A stretch of DNA of 64,000 bases, from assembly GCF_003001815.1 (NCBI RefSeq), contig NZ_PVMZ01000003.1, positions 62,001 through 126,000 of the forward strand, written 5' to 3'. Positions 18,844 through 26,809 of the stretch are shown piece after piece. The notes beneath the pieces were generated by a model that was not told where the DNA came from, did no database searches, and saw nothing but the letters and a program-made list of their open reading frames with translations. Made by a program: the position numbers and the translations under genes. How positions within the stretch are numbered: the stretch's first letter is position 1; every line of letters begins with the position of its first letter. Origin of the DNA: Actinoplanes italicus (GTDB lineage: Bacteria; Actinomycetota; Actinomycetes; Mycobacteriales; Micromonosporaceae).

Positions 18844-19751
18844 CGGAGCATCCCGGCGACCTCGGCGGCGAGTTCGGTGCTGGCCTGGATCTCGGCCTTG
18901 CGGATCGACACGCTCTCGATGTTGAACCCGTACGGCAGGCCCATGTGCTCGCAGAAGTCGATCAGGTCGCGGGCGAGCGCCACACACTGCCGGTAGGACT
19001 CGGCGAGCGGGTCGTCGGCGTGCCGGATCGAGTTCTCCAGCCAGCGCGGCACGTTCACGCCGAGCCACCGGACGAACTCCAGCGTCTTCAGCGATCCGCA
19101 CAGCGACAGGGTGAAGATCACCGTCCGGGGTGCGACACCGCGTGCCCGGCACTCGTAGAAGTAGTCGCTGAGCAGGTTCTTCGTCTCATTCAGGTGATAG
19201 ACGACCTGGCTCACGAAGAACGTCGTGCCCCGCTCCTGTTTGGCCAGCATCCGCAGGTGCTCGTCGGGGCGCTCGCCGATCACCACGGCCCCGAGCGGCA
19301 ACTCGGGGCGCACCTCGGCGCGCAGCTCCTGGGCCCGGCGCAGACTGGTGTGGACACTCTTGCCGCCCGACGACGGGCCCACGAAGACGCCGAGCACCCG
19401 CTCGCCGGCGCCGGACATCCAGTCGCGGAGCTCATGCTCGGAGTACTTCCCGACGCAGCGGTAGATGATTGTCGGCAGGCGCCAGCCGGTCAGATGGTCG
19501 GCGTGGTAACGGGCCGGGTCCATTGTCGGCAGGTAGGGGAACGGCCGGTTCTCCGGGTTGCGGTCCGACTCGTCGTCGATGTCGTAGAGGATCAGGCCGT
19601 CGAGGTCGAGGCCCGACAGGCGATCGAGGGTGACCTCGGCGATCTCCTTGATCCGCTCCTCGGTGGTCGCGCGTTTCGGGGGCGTGATGCTGAACACCAG
19701 CGCGCCGCTCCGCGCCTCGGCCAGAAGCTGTGGCAAGGGAAGACGAGACAT
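18831..19751 (-). CDS. Methylenetetrahydrofolate-reductase-like protein
   Basis: A 306-residue protein with the MTHFR-type TIM-barrel outline: the opening LVFSITPPKRATTEERIKEIA corresponds to the start of MetF, followed by strands and helices of similar spacing. In MetF this opening is SFEFFPPK with a catalytic Glu; here that Glu is missing, and the rest diverges (FVGPSSGGKSVHTSLRRAQEL, TTFFVSQVVYHLNETKNLL). It is probably a FAD- or folate-binding relative with another role. The ATG at 19751 begins MSRLPLPQLLAEARSG; upstream codons in the frame look non-coding. Confidence 0.7.
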   Translation of the reverse strand: MSRLPLPQLLAEARSGALVFSITPPKRATTEERIKEIAEVTLDRLSGLDLDGLILYDIDDESDRNPENRPFPYLPTMDPARYHADHLTGWRLPTIIYRCVGKYSEHELRDWMSGAGERVLGVFVGPSSGGKSVHTSLRRAQELRAEVRPELPLGAVVIGERPDEHLRMLAKQERGTTFFVSQVVYHLNETKNLLSDYFYECRARGVAPRTVIFTLSLCGSLKTLEFVRWLGVNVPRWLENSIRHADDPLAESYRQCVALARDLIDFCEHMGLPYGFNIESVSIRKAEIQASTELAAEVAGMLRYRR

Positions 19752-19836
19752 GCGCCAACGGTAAGGGCCCGGCGATGCGGTCCGGTCACCACGGGTGACC
19801 CGTCCCGCACCCCGGACCGCCGACCGGGTTCGGTGT

Positions 19837-20358
19837 TCAGTGGCTGGCACAGCAGGGGGTTGGGTTGCGGGACTCGAACGGCACCAGCGTTCCGCCCACC
19901 GCGGGTGTCGTGACCAGCACGAGCTCACCGTTGCGGAACTGCGGCCGCACGAAGTCGCCGGTCTCCACCACGGTCGCCGGATCGGCCGGGCCGCCGCCGA
20001 GGACCTCGACCCGGGCGATGGAACTGCGCTGCAGGATCTCGCTGACGGTCAGCGCGCCGGTGAGACGTTCCACACCCGGGAAACGCACCGCCCGCCCCGA
20101 CGTCCCGGCCGCCGCCGTGGTGGCGGCGCCGGCCAGTTCCGGTGCGGTCGCGAACGCCTGCGCGGTGAGCAGGCTGATCGCGACATGCGGGTACGGCTCG
20201 GCGACCAGGTGGGTGCAGGCGAGCACGGGCGCCGGGGTCAGCGAGCGGATCCAGTGGTCGGCCTCGGCGAGCGTGGCATGACCGAGGCTGACCCCGACGA
20301 TCCGGGCGGCGCCGGCCGCGGTGACGGCCGGCGCACGGTGTCCGGAAACCGTGGTCAT
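19837..20358 (-). CDS. Conserved hypothetical protein coupled to PHP protein
   Basis: A 173-residue protein that I do not recognise. It has no signal peptide and no strong membrane segment, is Ala/Val-rich, and ends in the Cys pair PTPCCASH. The ATG at 20358 overlaps the stop of the PHP-domain gene by four bases (ATGA), so the two are translationally coupled and probably work together. The Cys-His tail could bind metal, but that is a guess. Confidence 0.65.
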   Translation of the reverse strand: MTTVSGHRAPAVTAAGAARIVGVSLGHATLAEADHWIRSLTPAPVLACTHLVAEPYPHVAISLLTAQAFATAPELAGAATTAAAGTSGRAVRFPGVERLTGALTVSEILQRSSIARVEVLGGGPADPATVVETGDFVRPQFRNGELVLVTTPAVGGTLVPFESRNPTPCCASH

Positions 20359-22070
20359 CGGGGCAGGACCCAGATGGGGTTGGTGTAGAACCACAGGTCG
20401 CCCCACGGATCGGCGGCACCGACGACGTCGAGCTGGGGGCCGTACGGGTCGACGCCCACACCGAGCAGGCCCGGCTGCGTGCGGCTGCCGTCGGTCCCGC
20501 GTACCCGCAGGTAGAAGGGCTTGTCCAGGCGCCCCAGCGGGTGGCTGAACGTGATCCGCCCGCCGGTCTTCGTGACGTCGAACGACTTGACCACCTTGGT
20601 GTTCGGGGTGGTGTAGGCGTCTTTGTCTGCGACCGGCCCGGTGACCGTGCCGACGATCACGTCGACGCGCTTGAGCGACGGCACGAAACCGGCCCAGTTC
20701 GGCACGTCCTGCAGGTCGATGTCGAGGACCAGCTCGGTGGCGGTGCCGCGCTTGACCTGCAGGACACCGCCGAGCGGGGTGCCGGTCGACGGGCGGCGGT
20801 CGCCCGACACGCGTACCCGCGCATCCAAGCCCTTGATCAACCGGCCGTGGTCGACCCAGACGCGACCGGCGCGCAGGCCGTCGATGACCGCCTTGTACGA
20901 GAACGACGACGCGCCCACGTTGGTCCGGCCGTAGTAGCCGGGCCAGAAGTCACCGGCCTGCGTGTTGATCGAGCCGTTGTAGACCGGATCGTTGTACTTG
21001 CCGTTGGCGTTGAAGTCGCTGCCCGGGCCGCGCTCGGTCTGGTCCAGGTAGTTGACGTGGCTGTCCGAGTTGACGGTGATCCACCACGCCTTGCCCTCGG
21101 CGAGCAGGCTGTCCCAGAGGCCGCCGACCGTGGCGGTCATCCAGTCGAAGCCGCCCCAGGTGCGGTAGCTCTCCAGCGGATAGCCGGGGAACGACGCGGC
21201 CGACGGGTTGTTGTCGTAGTAACCGCGGGCGCCGCCGCGACCGTTCGGAGCGGGGATCCCGGCGGCCTGGTGGCCGGGCGCGCCCTCGAAGCCGACGGCG
21301 ACCGTGGGGTCGGCGTCGCGCCAGTTGCGGATCTCGTGTGGCGAGTCGATGCCGCGCCGGGCCGGGTGGTTGGCGAAGAACAGCGCTCCGTCGATCTTGC
21401 GCTTGCGAACCTGTTCGCCGAGGAACTTGATGCCGGCGATCGCCAGGGCCTCGTTCTGGGCGTTCGTGTTGGTCGAGGGCAGCAGCGAGCCGTCGTAAGC
21501 GTTCTCGAACTGCTTGAGAACCTCGACTTCATGACGACCCGGGTGTACGAAGACGGTGGCGTGCTCGGCGGCCGGGATGTTCCACTCCAGACCCTGGAAG
21601 GTCAGCAGCTCCGGTAGCTCGGCGCGCGTCTTCACGATGTCCGGGTTCACCTTGTCCACGCCGATCTTGGCGTGGGTGGCGCTGCCGTGGTCGGTGATGA
21701 CCAGCCAGTCCAGCCCGTACGCGTGGCCCTTCTGCGCCTGGTCGAGGACCCGGTACTGGGCGTCAGAGCTGTACTGGGTGTGAATGTGGTGGTCGCCGGC
21801 GAGCCAGCGGAACCCGCCCTTGCCGGTGCCCCCGGCGGCGTGGCCGTGGGTGTGCGGCAGACCGGCGGCCTCGGCGGCGCCCGGGTGGGCCAGTACCGAG
21901 GCGGCCGCGCCCGCGCCGAGCAGGCCCGCACCGAGCAGGAAGCGGCGGCGGGACGCGTCGGACGGCGACAGTTCGGAGGCCGGTACGGAGAGGTCGAGAG
22001 CCTCGGGGAGGTCGCCCCCGGCGGCTGTGTCGTGCGAGTGGTCGTGAGAATGATCGTGGCCGTGACCCAT
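20355..22070 (-). CDS. Tat-exported PHP-domain phosphoesterase
   Basis: A 571-residue protein. The N-terminus is His-rich (GHGHDHSHDHSHD), then comes a Tat signal SRRRFLLGAG with a hydrophobic core ending near AEAAG at about residue 68. The mature part starts with PHP motifs WLAGDHHIHTQYSSD and LVITDHGSATH, with further His in FFANHPARRG and VNSDSHVNYL, which together would hold a metal cluster for phosphoester hydrolysis outside the cell. About 200 C-terminal residues form beta-rich domains. I chose the ATG at 22070 because it puts the Tat motif in the usual place; the longer frame reads into a hairpin element. Confidence 0.85.
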   Translation of the reverse strand: MGHGHDHSHDHSHDTAAGGDLPEALDLSVPASELSPSDASRRRFLLGAGLLGAGAAASVLAHPGAAEAAGLPHTHGHAAGGTGKGGFRWLAGDHHIHTQYSSDAQYRVLDQAQKGHAYGLDWLVITDHGSATHAKIGVDKVNPDIVKTRAELPELLTFQGLEWNIPAAEHATVFVHPGRHEVEVLKQFENAYDGSLLPSTNTNAQNEALAIAGIKFLGEQVRKRKIDGALFFANHPARRGIDSPHEIRNWRDADPTVAVGFEGAPGHQAAGIPAPNGRGGARGYYDNNPSAASFPGYPLESYRTWGGFDWMTATVGGLWDSLLAEGKAWWITVNSDSHVNYLDQTERGPGSDFNANGKYNDPVYNGSINTQAGDFWPGYYGRTNVGASSFSYKAVIDGLRAGRVWVDHGRLIKGLDARVRVSGDRRPSTGTPLGGVLQVKRGTATELVLDIDLQDVPNWAGFVPSLKRVDVIVGTVTGPVADKDAYTTPNTKVVKSFDVTKTGGRITFSHPLGRLDKPFYLRVRGTDGSRTQPGLLGVGVDPYGPQLDVVGAADPWGDLWFYTNPIWVLPR

Positions 22071-22146
22071 GGGCGTCACCCTCGTCCGAACAGGACAACA
22101 CCCGTTGTCGATCGAGTGTCCGCCCGGCGAACGATCAAGAACCGAA

Positions 22147-22203
22147 CCGGCTGTGTCATACCGCTGTCTCAACGCTGGTGAGACAGCGGTATGACACAGC
22201 CGG
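22147..22203. terminator. 57-bp hairpin element, copy A (ykoC terminator)
   Basis: A perfect 25-bp stem (22147-22171 with 22179-22203) encloses a 7-base loop. It begins 3 bases after the ykoC stop and separates the transporter operon from the PHP gene. The arm pattern CCGGCTGTG...ACCGCTGTCTC recurs at 26751-26807 and 38609-38665. Confidence 0.8.
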
Positions 22204-22206
22204 GGT

Positions 22207-23010
22207 TCAGCCGGTCACAGGGCGGAACACGTCGAGGGCCACCGAGGTGGCGATGATGGCGATGGCGGTCAGAAGCGCGACGGCGAGCAGGATCGCGTCG
22301 GGCAGGGTGAAGTGCTGGCGGCGGGCGTGGGTCCGGGGAACGTCCGAGTCGAAGCCGCGCGCGTCCATCGCCACGGCCAGGCGCACCCCGCGTCGCAACG
22401 CGCCGACCAGCAGCGCGAACGCCGTCGAGCCGAAGAGCCGCATCTTCGCGACCGGGTTGCGGCCGGCGTCGATGCCACGGGCGCGGCGGGCCAGGCTGAG
22501 AGACCGCCATTCCTCGCCGAGCAGCGGTACCAGGCGGAACGCGGCGAGCGCCCCGATCGCGAACCGGGCCGGCGCCTTCGCGTTCTGCACCAGGGCGTCG
22601 GCCAGGTCGGTGGGGTCGGTGGTGGCGAAGACCACGATGCCGGGCAGCGCCACCGCGAAGACCCGCAGGATCAGCGCGCCCGCCGTCGCCAGCACCCCGG
22701 TCGTCACATCGATCGAGCCGAGGGACACCAGCAGGGCGCCGTCGCGTTCGGCGGCGAACAGCACCATGGTGACCAGGATCCCGGCGGCGGCCGGCATCAG
22801 CGGGGCCGCCCGGCGGGCCAGAACGCCCAGCCGCACACCGAAGAACGGCAGCAGCAGCAGCTCGACCAGCAGCGCCAGGGCGGGGGTCAGCGGGTCGAGC
22901 GTGGAGATCAGCGGCAGCGAGAAGAGCAGCGCCGCACCGACCTTGGCGACCGGGTTACGGCGGGCGAGCGGCGCGGCCGGATCGGCGACGGGCTGCAGGG
23001 CCAGGGTCAC
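22207..23010 (-). CDS. ykoC: ECF transporter transmembrane protein YkoC (EcfT)
   Basis: A 267-residue membrane component with about six hydrophobic segments and the two Ala-Arg-Gly coupling motifs of EcfT proteins (LARRARGID and AMDARGFD) that contact the ATPases. It forms the T subunit of a thiamine/HMP importer with YkoD and YkoE. The GTG at 23010 (VTLALQPVADPAAPLARRN) was chosen because the longer frame would run across two 22-bp repeats into the ATPase gene. An 82-base gap separates it from ykoD. Confidence 0.88.
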   Translation of the reverse strand: MTLALQPVADPAAPLARRNPVAKVGAALLFSLPLISTLDPLTPALALLVELLLLPFFGVRLGVLARRAAPLMPAAAGILVTMVLFAAERDGALLVSLGSIDVTTGVLATAGALILRVFAVALPGIVVFATTDPTDLADALVQNAKAPARFAIGALAAFRLVPLLGEEWRSLSLARRARGIDAGRNPVAKMRLFGSTAFALLVGALRRGVRLAVAMDARGFDSDVPRTHARRQHFTLPDAILLAVALLTAIAIIATSVALDVFRPVTG

Positions 23011-23027
23011 GGCCGCACCCACTGAGC

Positions 23028-23085
23028 GACAGAACGTTCGTTCTCGGGTTGGGGCACCACGTGGACAGAACGTTCGTTCTCGGGT
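23028..23085. repeat. Direct repeat with GAAC-GTTC palindromes between ykoD and ykoC
   Basis: A 22-bp sequence occurs at 23028-23049 and 23064-23085 (period 36). Each contains AGAACGTTCGTTCT, which on the other strand reads GAAC-GAAC-GTTC, the inner pattern of an actinobacterial LexA box, but the flanking TC/GA bases of that box are absent. The role inside this operon is unclear. Confidence 0.7.
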
Positions 23086-23092
23086 CCGGGGT

Positions 23093-24523
23093 TCACGGGC
23101 GCAGCCTCCGGGGCAGGGGGTCCGGTCGCGGTGCGCCGAGGGGGACGGTTCGATCGGCGAGGGTACGCACGAACGCGTCATCATGCGTCACGGCGAGCAC
23201 CCCGTGCCCCTCCGAACGCAGCGCCGCCAGCAGGTCGACCAGCTCGCGCCAGGTACGGCGGTCCTGGCCGAACGTGGGTTCGTCGAGTACCAGCAGCCGC
23301 GGCGCGGTGGCCAGCGCGGTGGCCACACTGAGCCGTCGCGCCTCCCCGCCGGAGAGCGTGTACGGATTGGCCCCCGCGAGCCGGGTCAGCCGGAGCCGTT
23401 CCAGCAGCTCGTCGACCACACGCGTGACCTCGGCGGGGGAGCGGCCCAGCCGGCGCGGCCCGAGCGCGAGCTCGTCGGCGACGCGGGAGGTGACGAACTG
23501 ATGCTCCGGGTTCTGGAACACCGACCCGATCCGGCCGGTGAGGGTGGCGGCCCGCCAGCGGTGCGGCGGCCGCCGGTCCCCGAACGCCTCGACCCGCCCG
23601 GACGTCGGTGCGAGCAGTCCGCCGAGCAGCAGGGCCAGGGTCGACTTGCCGGTGCCGTTCGGCCCGGTCACGGCCAGGACCTCGCCGCCGCCGACCGAGA
23701 TGGTGACGGGGTCGAGGCGTCCGCTCACGGCGGCGCGCTCCGTCCGTACCAGATCAGCTGTCGGTTGTGACGTCGCCTTGAGCGGCGAGGCGTGGAAACC
23801 CGGCACCCAGACGCCCTCGTCAGCGAGTTTGTCGCCGTAGGCAGCGAAGATCACATCGGGGGACCCGTCGGCGCGGACGCCGCCGCCCGGTTCCAGGACG
23901 ACGACGCGGTCGACCAGCGGGAGGGCCTCGGCGACCCGGTGTTCCACGATGATCAGCGTGGTGTCCGGCCCGGTGGCGCGTGCCACCGCCTCCCGGATCA
24001 GCTCGGCGCCCGGCGGGTCCAGGTTCGCCGTCGGCTCGTCGAGCAGCAGCAGCCCGGGACGCAGGGCGAGAACCCCGGCGAGGGCGAGGCGTTGAGCCTC
24101 ACCGCCGGAGAGGGCCGAGGTGGGGCGATTCATCTGGTACGGGAAACCGACGCGATCCAGCACGTCGGAGACCCGTGGCCAGATCTCGGAGGCCGGCACT
24201 CCCCGGTTTTCCAGGCCGAAAGCCACGTCGTCACCGCTGCGGGCCATCACGAGCTGGGTCTGCGGGTCCTGGAACAGGATGCCGACGCGGTCGCGGGCCT
24301 TGCGCGGGTCGAGTCCGTCGATGGCGATCGTGCCCTCGGACTCGCCCGAGTCCTCCGGCAGCAGCCCGGCGATCGCCGCGAGCAGGGTGCTCTTGCCGGC
24401 CCCCGAGGGACCCAGCAGAAGCACCCGTTCGCCGTGCCGAATCTCCAGGTCCAGCCCGCGGACAGCCCAGGCGCGGCGACCGGAGTGCCGCCACCCGAAG
24501 CCGCGGAGCCGAACATCGCTCAT
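23093..24523 (-). CDS. ykoD: ECF transporter double ATP-binding protein YkoD
   Basis: A 476-residue fused pair of ABC ATPases. The first has Walker A GPSGAGKST, signature LSGGEAQRLA and Walker B LLLLDEPTANLD; the second has GPNGTGKST, LSGGEARRLS and LLVLDEPTFGQD. This fusion is typical of the YkoEDC thiamine/hydroxymethylpyrimidine importer, where it powers uptake. ATG at 24523 (MSDVRLRGFGW) lies 2 bases after the ykoE stop. Confidence 0.92.
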   Translation of the reverse strand: MSDVRLRGFGWRHSGRRAWAVRGLDLEIRHGERVLLLGPSGAGKSTLLAAIAGLLPEDSGESEGTIAIDGLDPRKARDRVGILFQDPQTQLVMARSGDDVAFGLENRGVPASEIWPRVSDVLDRVGFPYQMNRPTSALSGGEAQRLALAGVLALRPGLLLLDEPTANLDPPGAELIREAVARATGPDTTLIIVEHRVAEALPLVDRVVVLEPGGGVRADGSPDVIFAAYGDKLADEGVWVPGFHASPLKATSQPTADLVRTERAAVSGRLDPVTISVGGGEVLAVTGPNGTGKSTLALLLGGLLAPTSGRVEAFGDRRPPHRWRAATLTGRIGSVFQNPEHQFVTSRVADELALGPRRLGRSPAEVTRVVDELLERLRLTRLAGANPYTLSGGEARRLSVATALATAPRLLVLDEPTFGQDRRTWRELVDLLAALRSEGHGVLAVTHDDAFVRTLADRTVPLGAPRPDPLPRRLRP

Positions 24524-24525
24524 GT

Positions 24526-25116
24526 CTAGACGGATGCCCGCTCGCGGCCCGCCCCGAACCGGTCGAGCACACCGGTCGGTGCGAGTGCCCGCACCAGTGC
24601 CCACGAGCCGACCCCGGCCACCACGGCACCGCTGACCACGGTGATCGCGGCGTACGGGATCCGGTACGACCACACGTCGGTGCCCGCGTTCCACACGATG
24701 AAGTCGTAGATCGCCGCGCTGACGCCGGTCACCGCGCCGGCCAGCAGCGCGGCCGGCAGCTTGAAGTTGCGGTACAGCAGGATCGCGAAGACCAGCTCCG
24801 CGCCCAGCCCCTGGACCAGGCCCTGCACCACGGTCTGAACACCCCACTGGCTGCCCAGCAGCGCGGAGACGGTGGCCGCGACCGCCTCGGCGTAGAGTGC
24901 CGCTCCCGGCTTGCGGATGATCAGCCCGGCCAGCACGGCCGGGACCAGCCAGACGCCGTAGATCAGCGCCTGTGCCGGGGGGAAGAAAGCGAAGGCGCTC
25001 TCGGTGATCGACCAGACCGTGCCCCAGGCCCAGAAGATGACGCCGAACGCCACGGCGATGACGGAGGCGACGACGATGTCTATCGTCCGCCAGCGATTGA
25101 ACTCGAATACCTTCAT
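24526..25116 (-). CDS. ykoE: ECF transporter substrate-specific protein YkoE
   Basis: A 196-residue membrane protein with five to six hydrophobic helices, opening MKVFEFNRWRTIDIVVASVIAVAFG, the pattern of YkoE S components that bind thiamine or its pyrimidine precursor. GGGAGG lies five bases before the ATG at 25116. Its TPP riboswitch leader and the downstream ykoD-ykoC genes strongly support the substrate. The final residues GRERASV are cytoplasmic. Confidence 0.9.
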   Translation of the reverse strand: MKVFEFNRWRTIDIVVASVIAVAFGVIFWAWGTVWSITESAFAFFPPAQALIYGVWLVPAVLAGLIIRKPGAALYAEAVAATVSALLGSQWGVQTVVQGLVQGLGAELVFAILLYRNFKLPAALLAGAVTGVSAAIYDFIVWNAGTDVWSYRIPYAAITVVSGAVVAGVGSWALVRALAPTGVLDRFGAGRERASV

Positions 25117-25204
25117 GATTGCCTCCCAGTGGGTACCGGGAGGAGACGCACGCCGCGACCCCGGGCGGCGGTGCCCAGGGCACGACGCGGCTGGAGATGA
25201 CCGA

Positions 25205-25284
25205 ACTTCCTGCGCTGGCATTACCCAGATCAGGTACGAGGGTCTGCGGATGGCCCGCACTCTCAGCGCTGTGCGCTCCCCTGT
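25205..25284 (-). promoter_or_regulatory. TPP riboswitch (THI element)
   Basis: Read on the minus strand the segment contains GCTGAGAGTGC, CAGACCCTCG, ACCTGATCTGGGTAATGCC and GCGCAGGAAGT in the order and spacing of the thiamine pyrophosphate aptamer. It ends about 90 bases before the ykoE start, so thiamine pyrophosphate should repress the ykoE-ykoD-ykoC operon. Confidence 0.93.
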
Positions 25285-25380
25285 CGGATCGAAGCTCGCC
25301 CGCTCGCGCGGCCAAGCTTCGTTGGATGTGCTTCGATGACCGTAACACCTGGTAGCGGCGTGGCACAGGGGAGGGATCAC

Positions 25381-26199
25381 GTGATCGAGGTCAAAGCTCG
25401 AGGGCTGGTTTTCGACGTTCACGAGGGCGGTCCGGAGGACGGCGAACCGGTCCTGCTGCTGCATGGATTCCCGCAGGACTCGCGCGAGTTCGACCTGATC
25501 CTGCCCCGGTTGCACGAGGCCGGGCTGCGGACGTACGCGCTGGACCAGCGGGGCTGCTCGCCGGGTGCCCGGCCGTCCGACGTCGCCGCCTACACGATGG
25601 CGTCGGTGACCGCCGACGCGATCGCCGTCCTCGACAGCCTCGGCGTGGAGAAGGCGCACGTGATCGGGCACGACTGGGGCGCGCAGGTGGGCTGGCAGCT
25701 GGCCGCCCGCCACCCGGACCGGGTGCGCACCCTGACCGCGATCTCGGTGCCGCACCCGCGAGCGCTGATGCTCGCCATCCGGGTCCGGCCCAGTCAGCAG
25801 GCCCGGCTCGCCTACTTCAAGGTCTTCCAGACGTCGTTGAGCGAGAAGCTGCTGCTGGCCCAGCACGCCCTTGTGCTGCGGCTGATGCTGCGGCCGCTCG
25901 GCATGCGGGCCGAGCAGTACGTGGCCGCGATGCGCGAACCGGGCCGGCTGACCGCCGGACTGAACTGGTACCGGGCCTACAGCACCGCCCAGGTGGCGAA
26001 AATGGGCCCGGTGACCGTGCCGACCACGTACGTGTGGAGTGACGCCGACGGGGTGGTCGGCCGGACCGCGGCACTGCGCACACGGGACTGGGTGGACGCC
26101 GACTACCGGTTCGTGGTGATGCGCGGTGTCAGCCATTGGGTACCGGAACAGGCCCCCCGTGAGCTGGCCGACGCGGTGCTGGCACGTATCGGGGTTTGA
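25381..26199 (+). CDS. Alpha/beta hydrolase (epoxide-hydrolase-like)
   Basis: A 272-residue alpha/beta hydrolase. The oxyanion motif is LLLHGFPQDSREF, the nucleophile is the Asp in VIGHDWGAQVGWQ (HDWG is typical of epoxide hydrolases and dehalogenases), with the acid in VWSDADGVV and the His in MRGVSHWVPEQAP. The GTG at 25381 follows GGGGAGGGATCAC, a good ribosome site; an earlier ATG at 25336 lacks one. It is transcribed divergently from the thiamine transporter operon. Confidence 0.85.
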   Translation: MIEVKARGLVFDVHEGGPEDGEPVLLLHGFPQDSREFDLILPRLHEAGLRTYALDQRGCSPGARPSDVAAYTMASVTADAIAVLDSLGVEKAHVIGHDWGAQVGWQLAARHPDRVRTLTAISVPHPRALMLAIRVRPSQQARLAYFKVFQTSLSEKLLLAQHALVLRLMLRPLGMRAEQYVAAMREPGRLTAGLNWYRAYSTAQVAKMGPVTVPTTYVWSDADGVVGRTAALRTRDWVDADYRFVVMRGVSHWVPEQAPRELADAVLARIGV

Positions 26200-26230
26200 T
26201 CAAGGGGTGGTACGGGGAACTCGGCCGTCC

Positions 26231-26740
26231 ATGGCGGTCGATACCCATACCCCCCGAGAGACCGAGAAGCAGCGCTGGGACCGGAACTTCGCTGACCTGC
26301 TGCAAGAGCTGCGGGTTGCCCAGACCGGTGTGCAGATCCTTTTCGCGTTCCTGTTGACCCTGCCGTTCAGCAGCGGCTTCCCGAATGTCACCGCGTTCCA
26401 GAAGGACGTCTACATCGTCGCGCTGATCAGTGCGGCGTTCGCCACCGCCATGATCATCTCACCGGTGGCGTTCCACCGGGCGCTGTTCCGGCAGGGCCGC
26501 AAACCCGAGCTGGTCCGGTACGCCCACAAGATGGCCACCGGTGGGCTGGCCTTCATGCTGGTCGCGATGACCAGCAGCGTCCTGCTGATCACCGACTACC
26601 TGCTGGACTGGAAGTGGGCCATCCCGCTGACCGTGATCACCGGCGGCTGGTTCCTCACCTTCTGGGGCATCCTGCCGTTCGCCCACCGCGAGTGGGGCGA
26701 CGACGACGAGGACGAGGACGAGCCGGCGCCCCAGTCCTGA
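26231..26740 (+). CDS. DUF6328-like membrane protein
   Basis: A 169-residue protein with about four transmembrane segments, a charged N-terminus (RETEKQRWDRNFADLLQELR) and an Asp/Glu tail (GDDDEDEDEPAPQS). The segment LRVAQTGVQILFAFLLTLPF is characteristic of a family common in actinobacteria that I recall as DUF6328. Function unknown. The ATG at 26231 gives a normal start; it ends 10 bases before hairpin element B. Confidence 0.7.
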   Translation: MAVDTHTPRETEKQRWDRNFADLLQELRVAQTGVQILFAFLLTLPFSSGFPNVTAFQKDVYIVALISAAFATAMIISPVAFHRALFRQGRKPELVRYAHKMATGGLAFMLVAMTSSVLLITDYLLDWKWAIPLTVITGGWFLTFWGILPFAHREWGDDDEDEDEPAPQS

Positions 26741-26750
26741 CCCGTCACAC

Positions 26751-26807
26751 CCGGCTGGGCACCACCGTCGTCTCACGGCCGCTGAGACAGCGGTGGTGCA
26801 CAGCCGG
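26751..26807. terminator. 57-bp hairpin element, copy B (bidirectional)
   Basis: Arms 26751-26775 and 26783-26807 pair at 22 of 25 positions around a 7-base loop. It fills the gap between two convergent genes, stopping 2 bases before the stop codon of the one on the minus strand. Compared with copy A, CATACCG/CGGTATG is replaced by CACCACCG/CGGTGGTG, a compensatory change. Confidence 0.8.
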
Positions 26808-26809
26808 AA

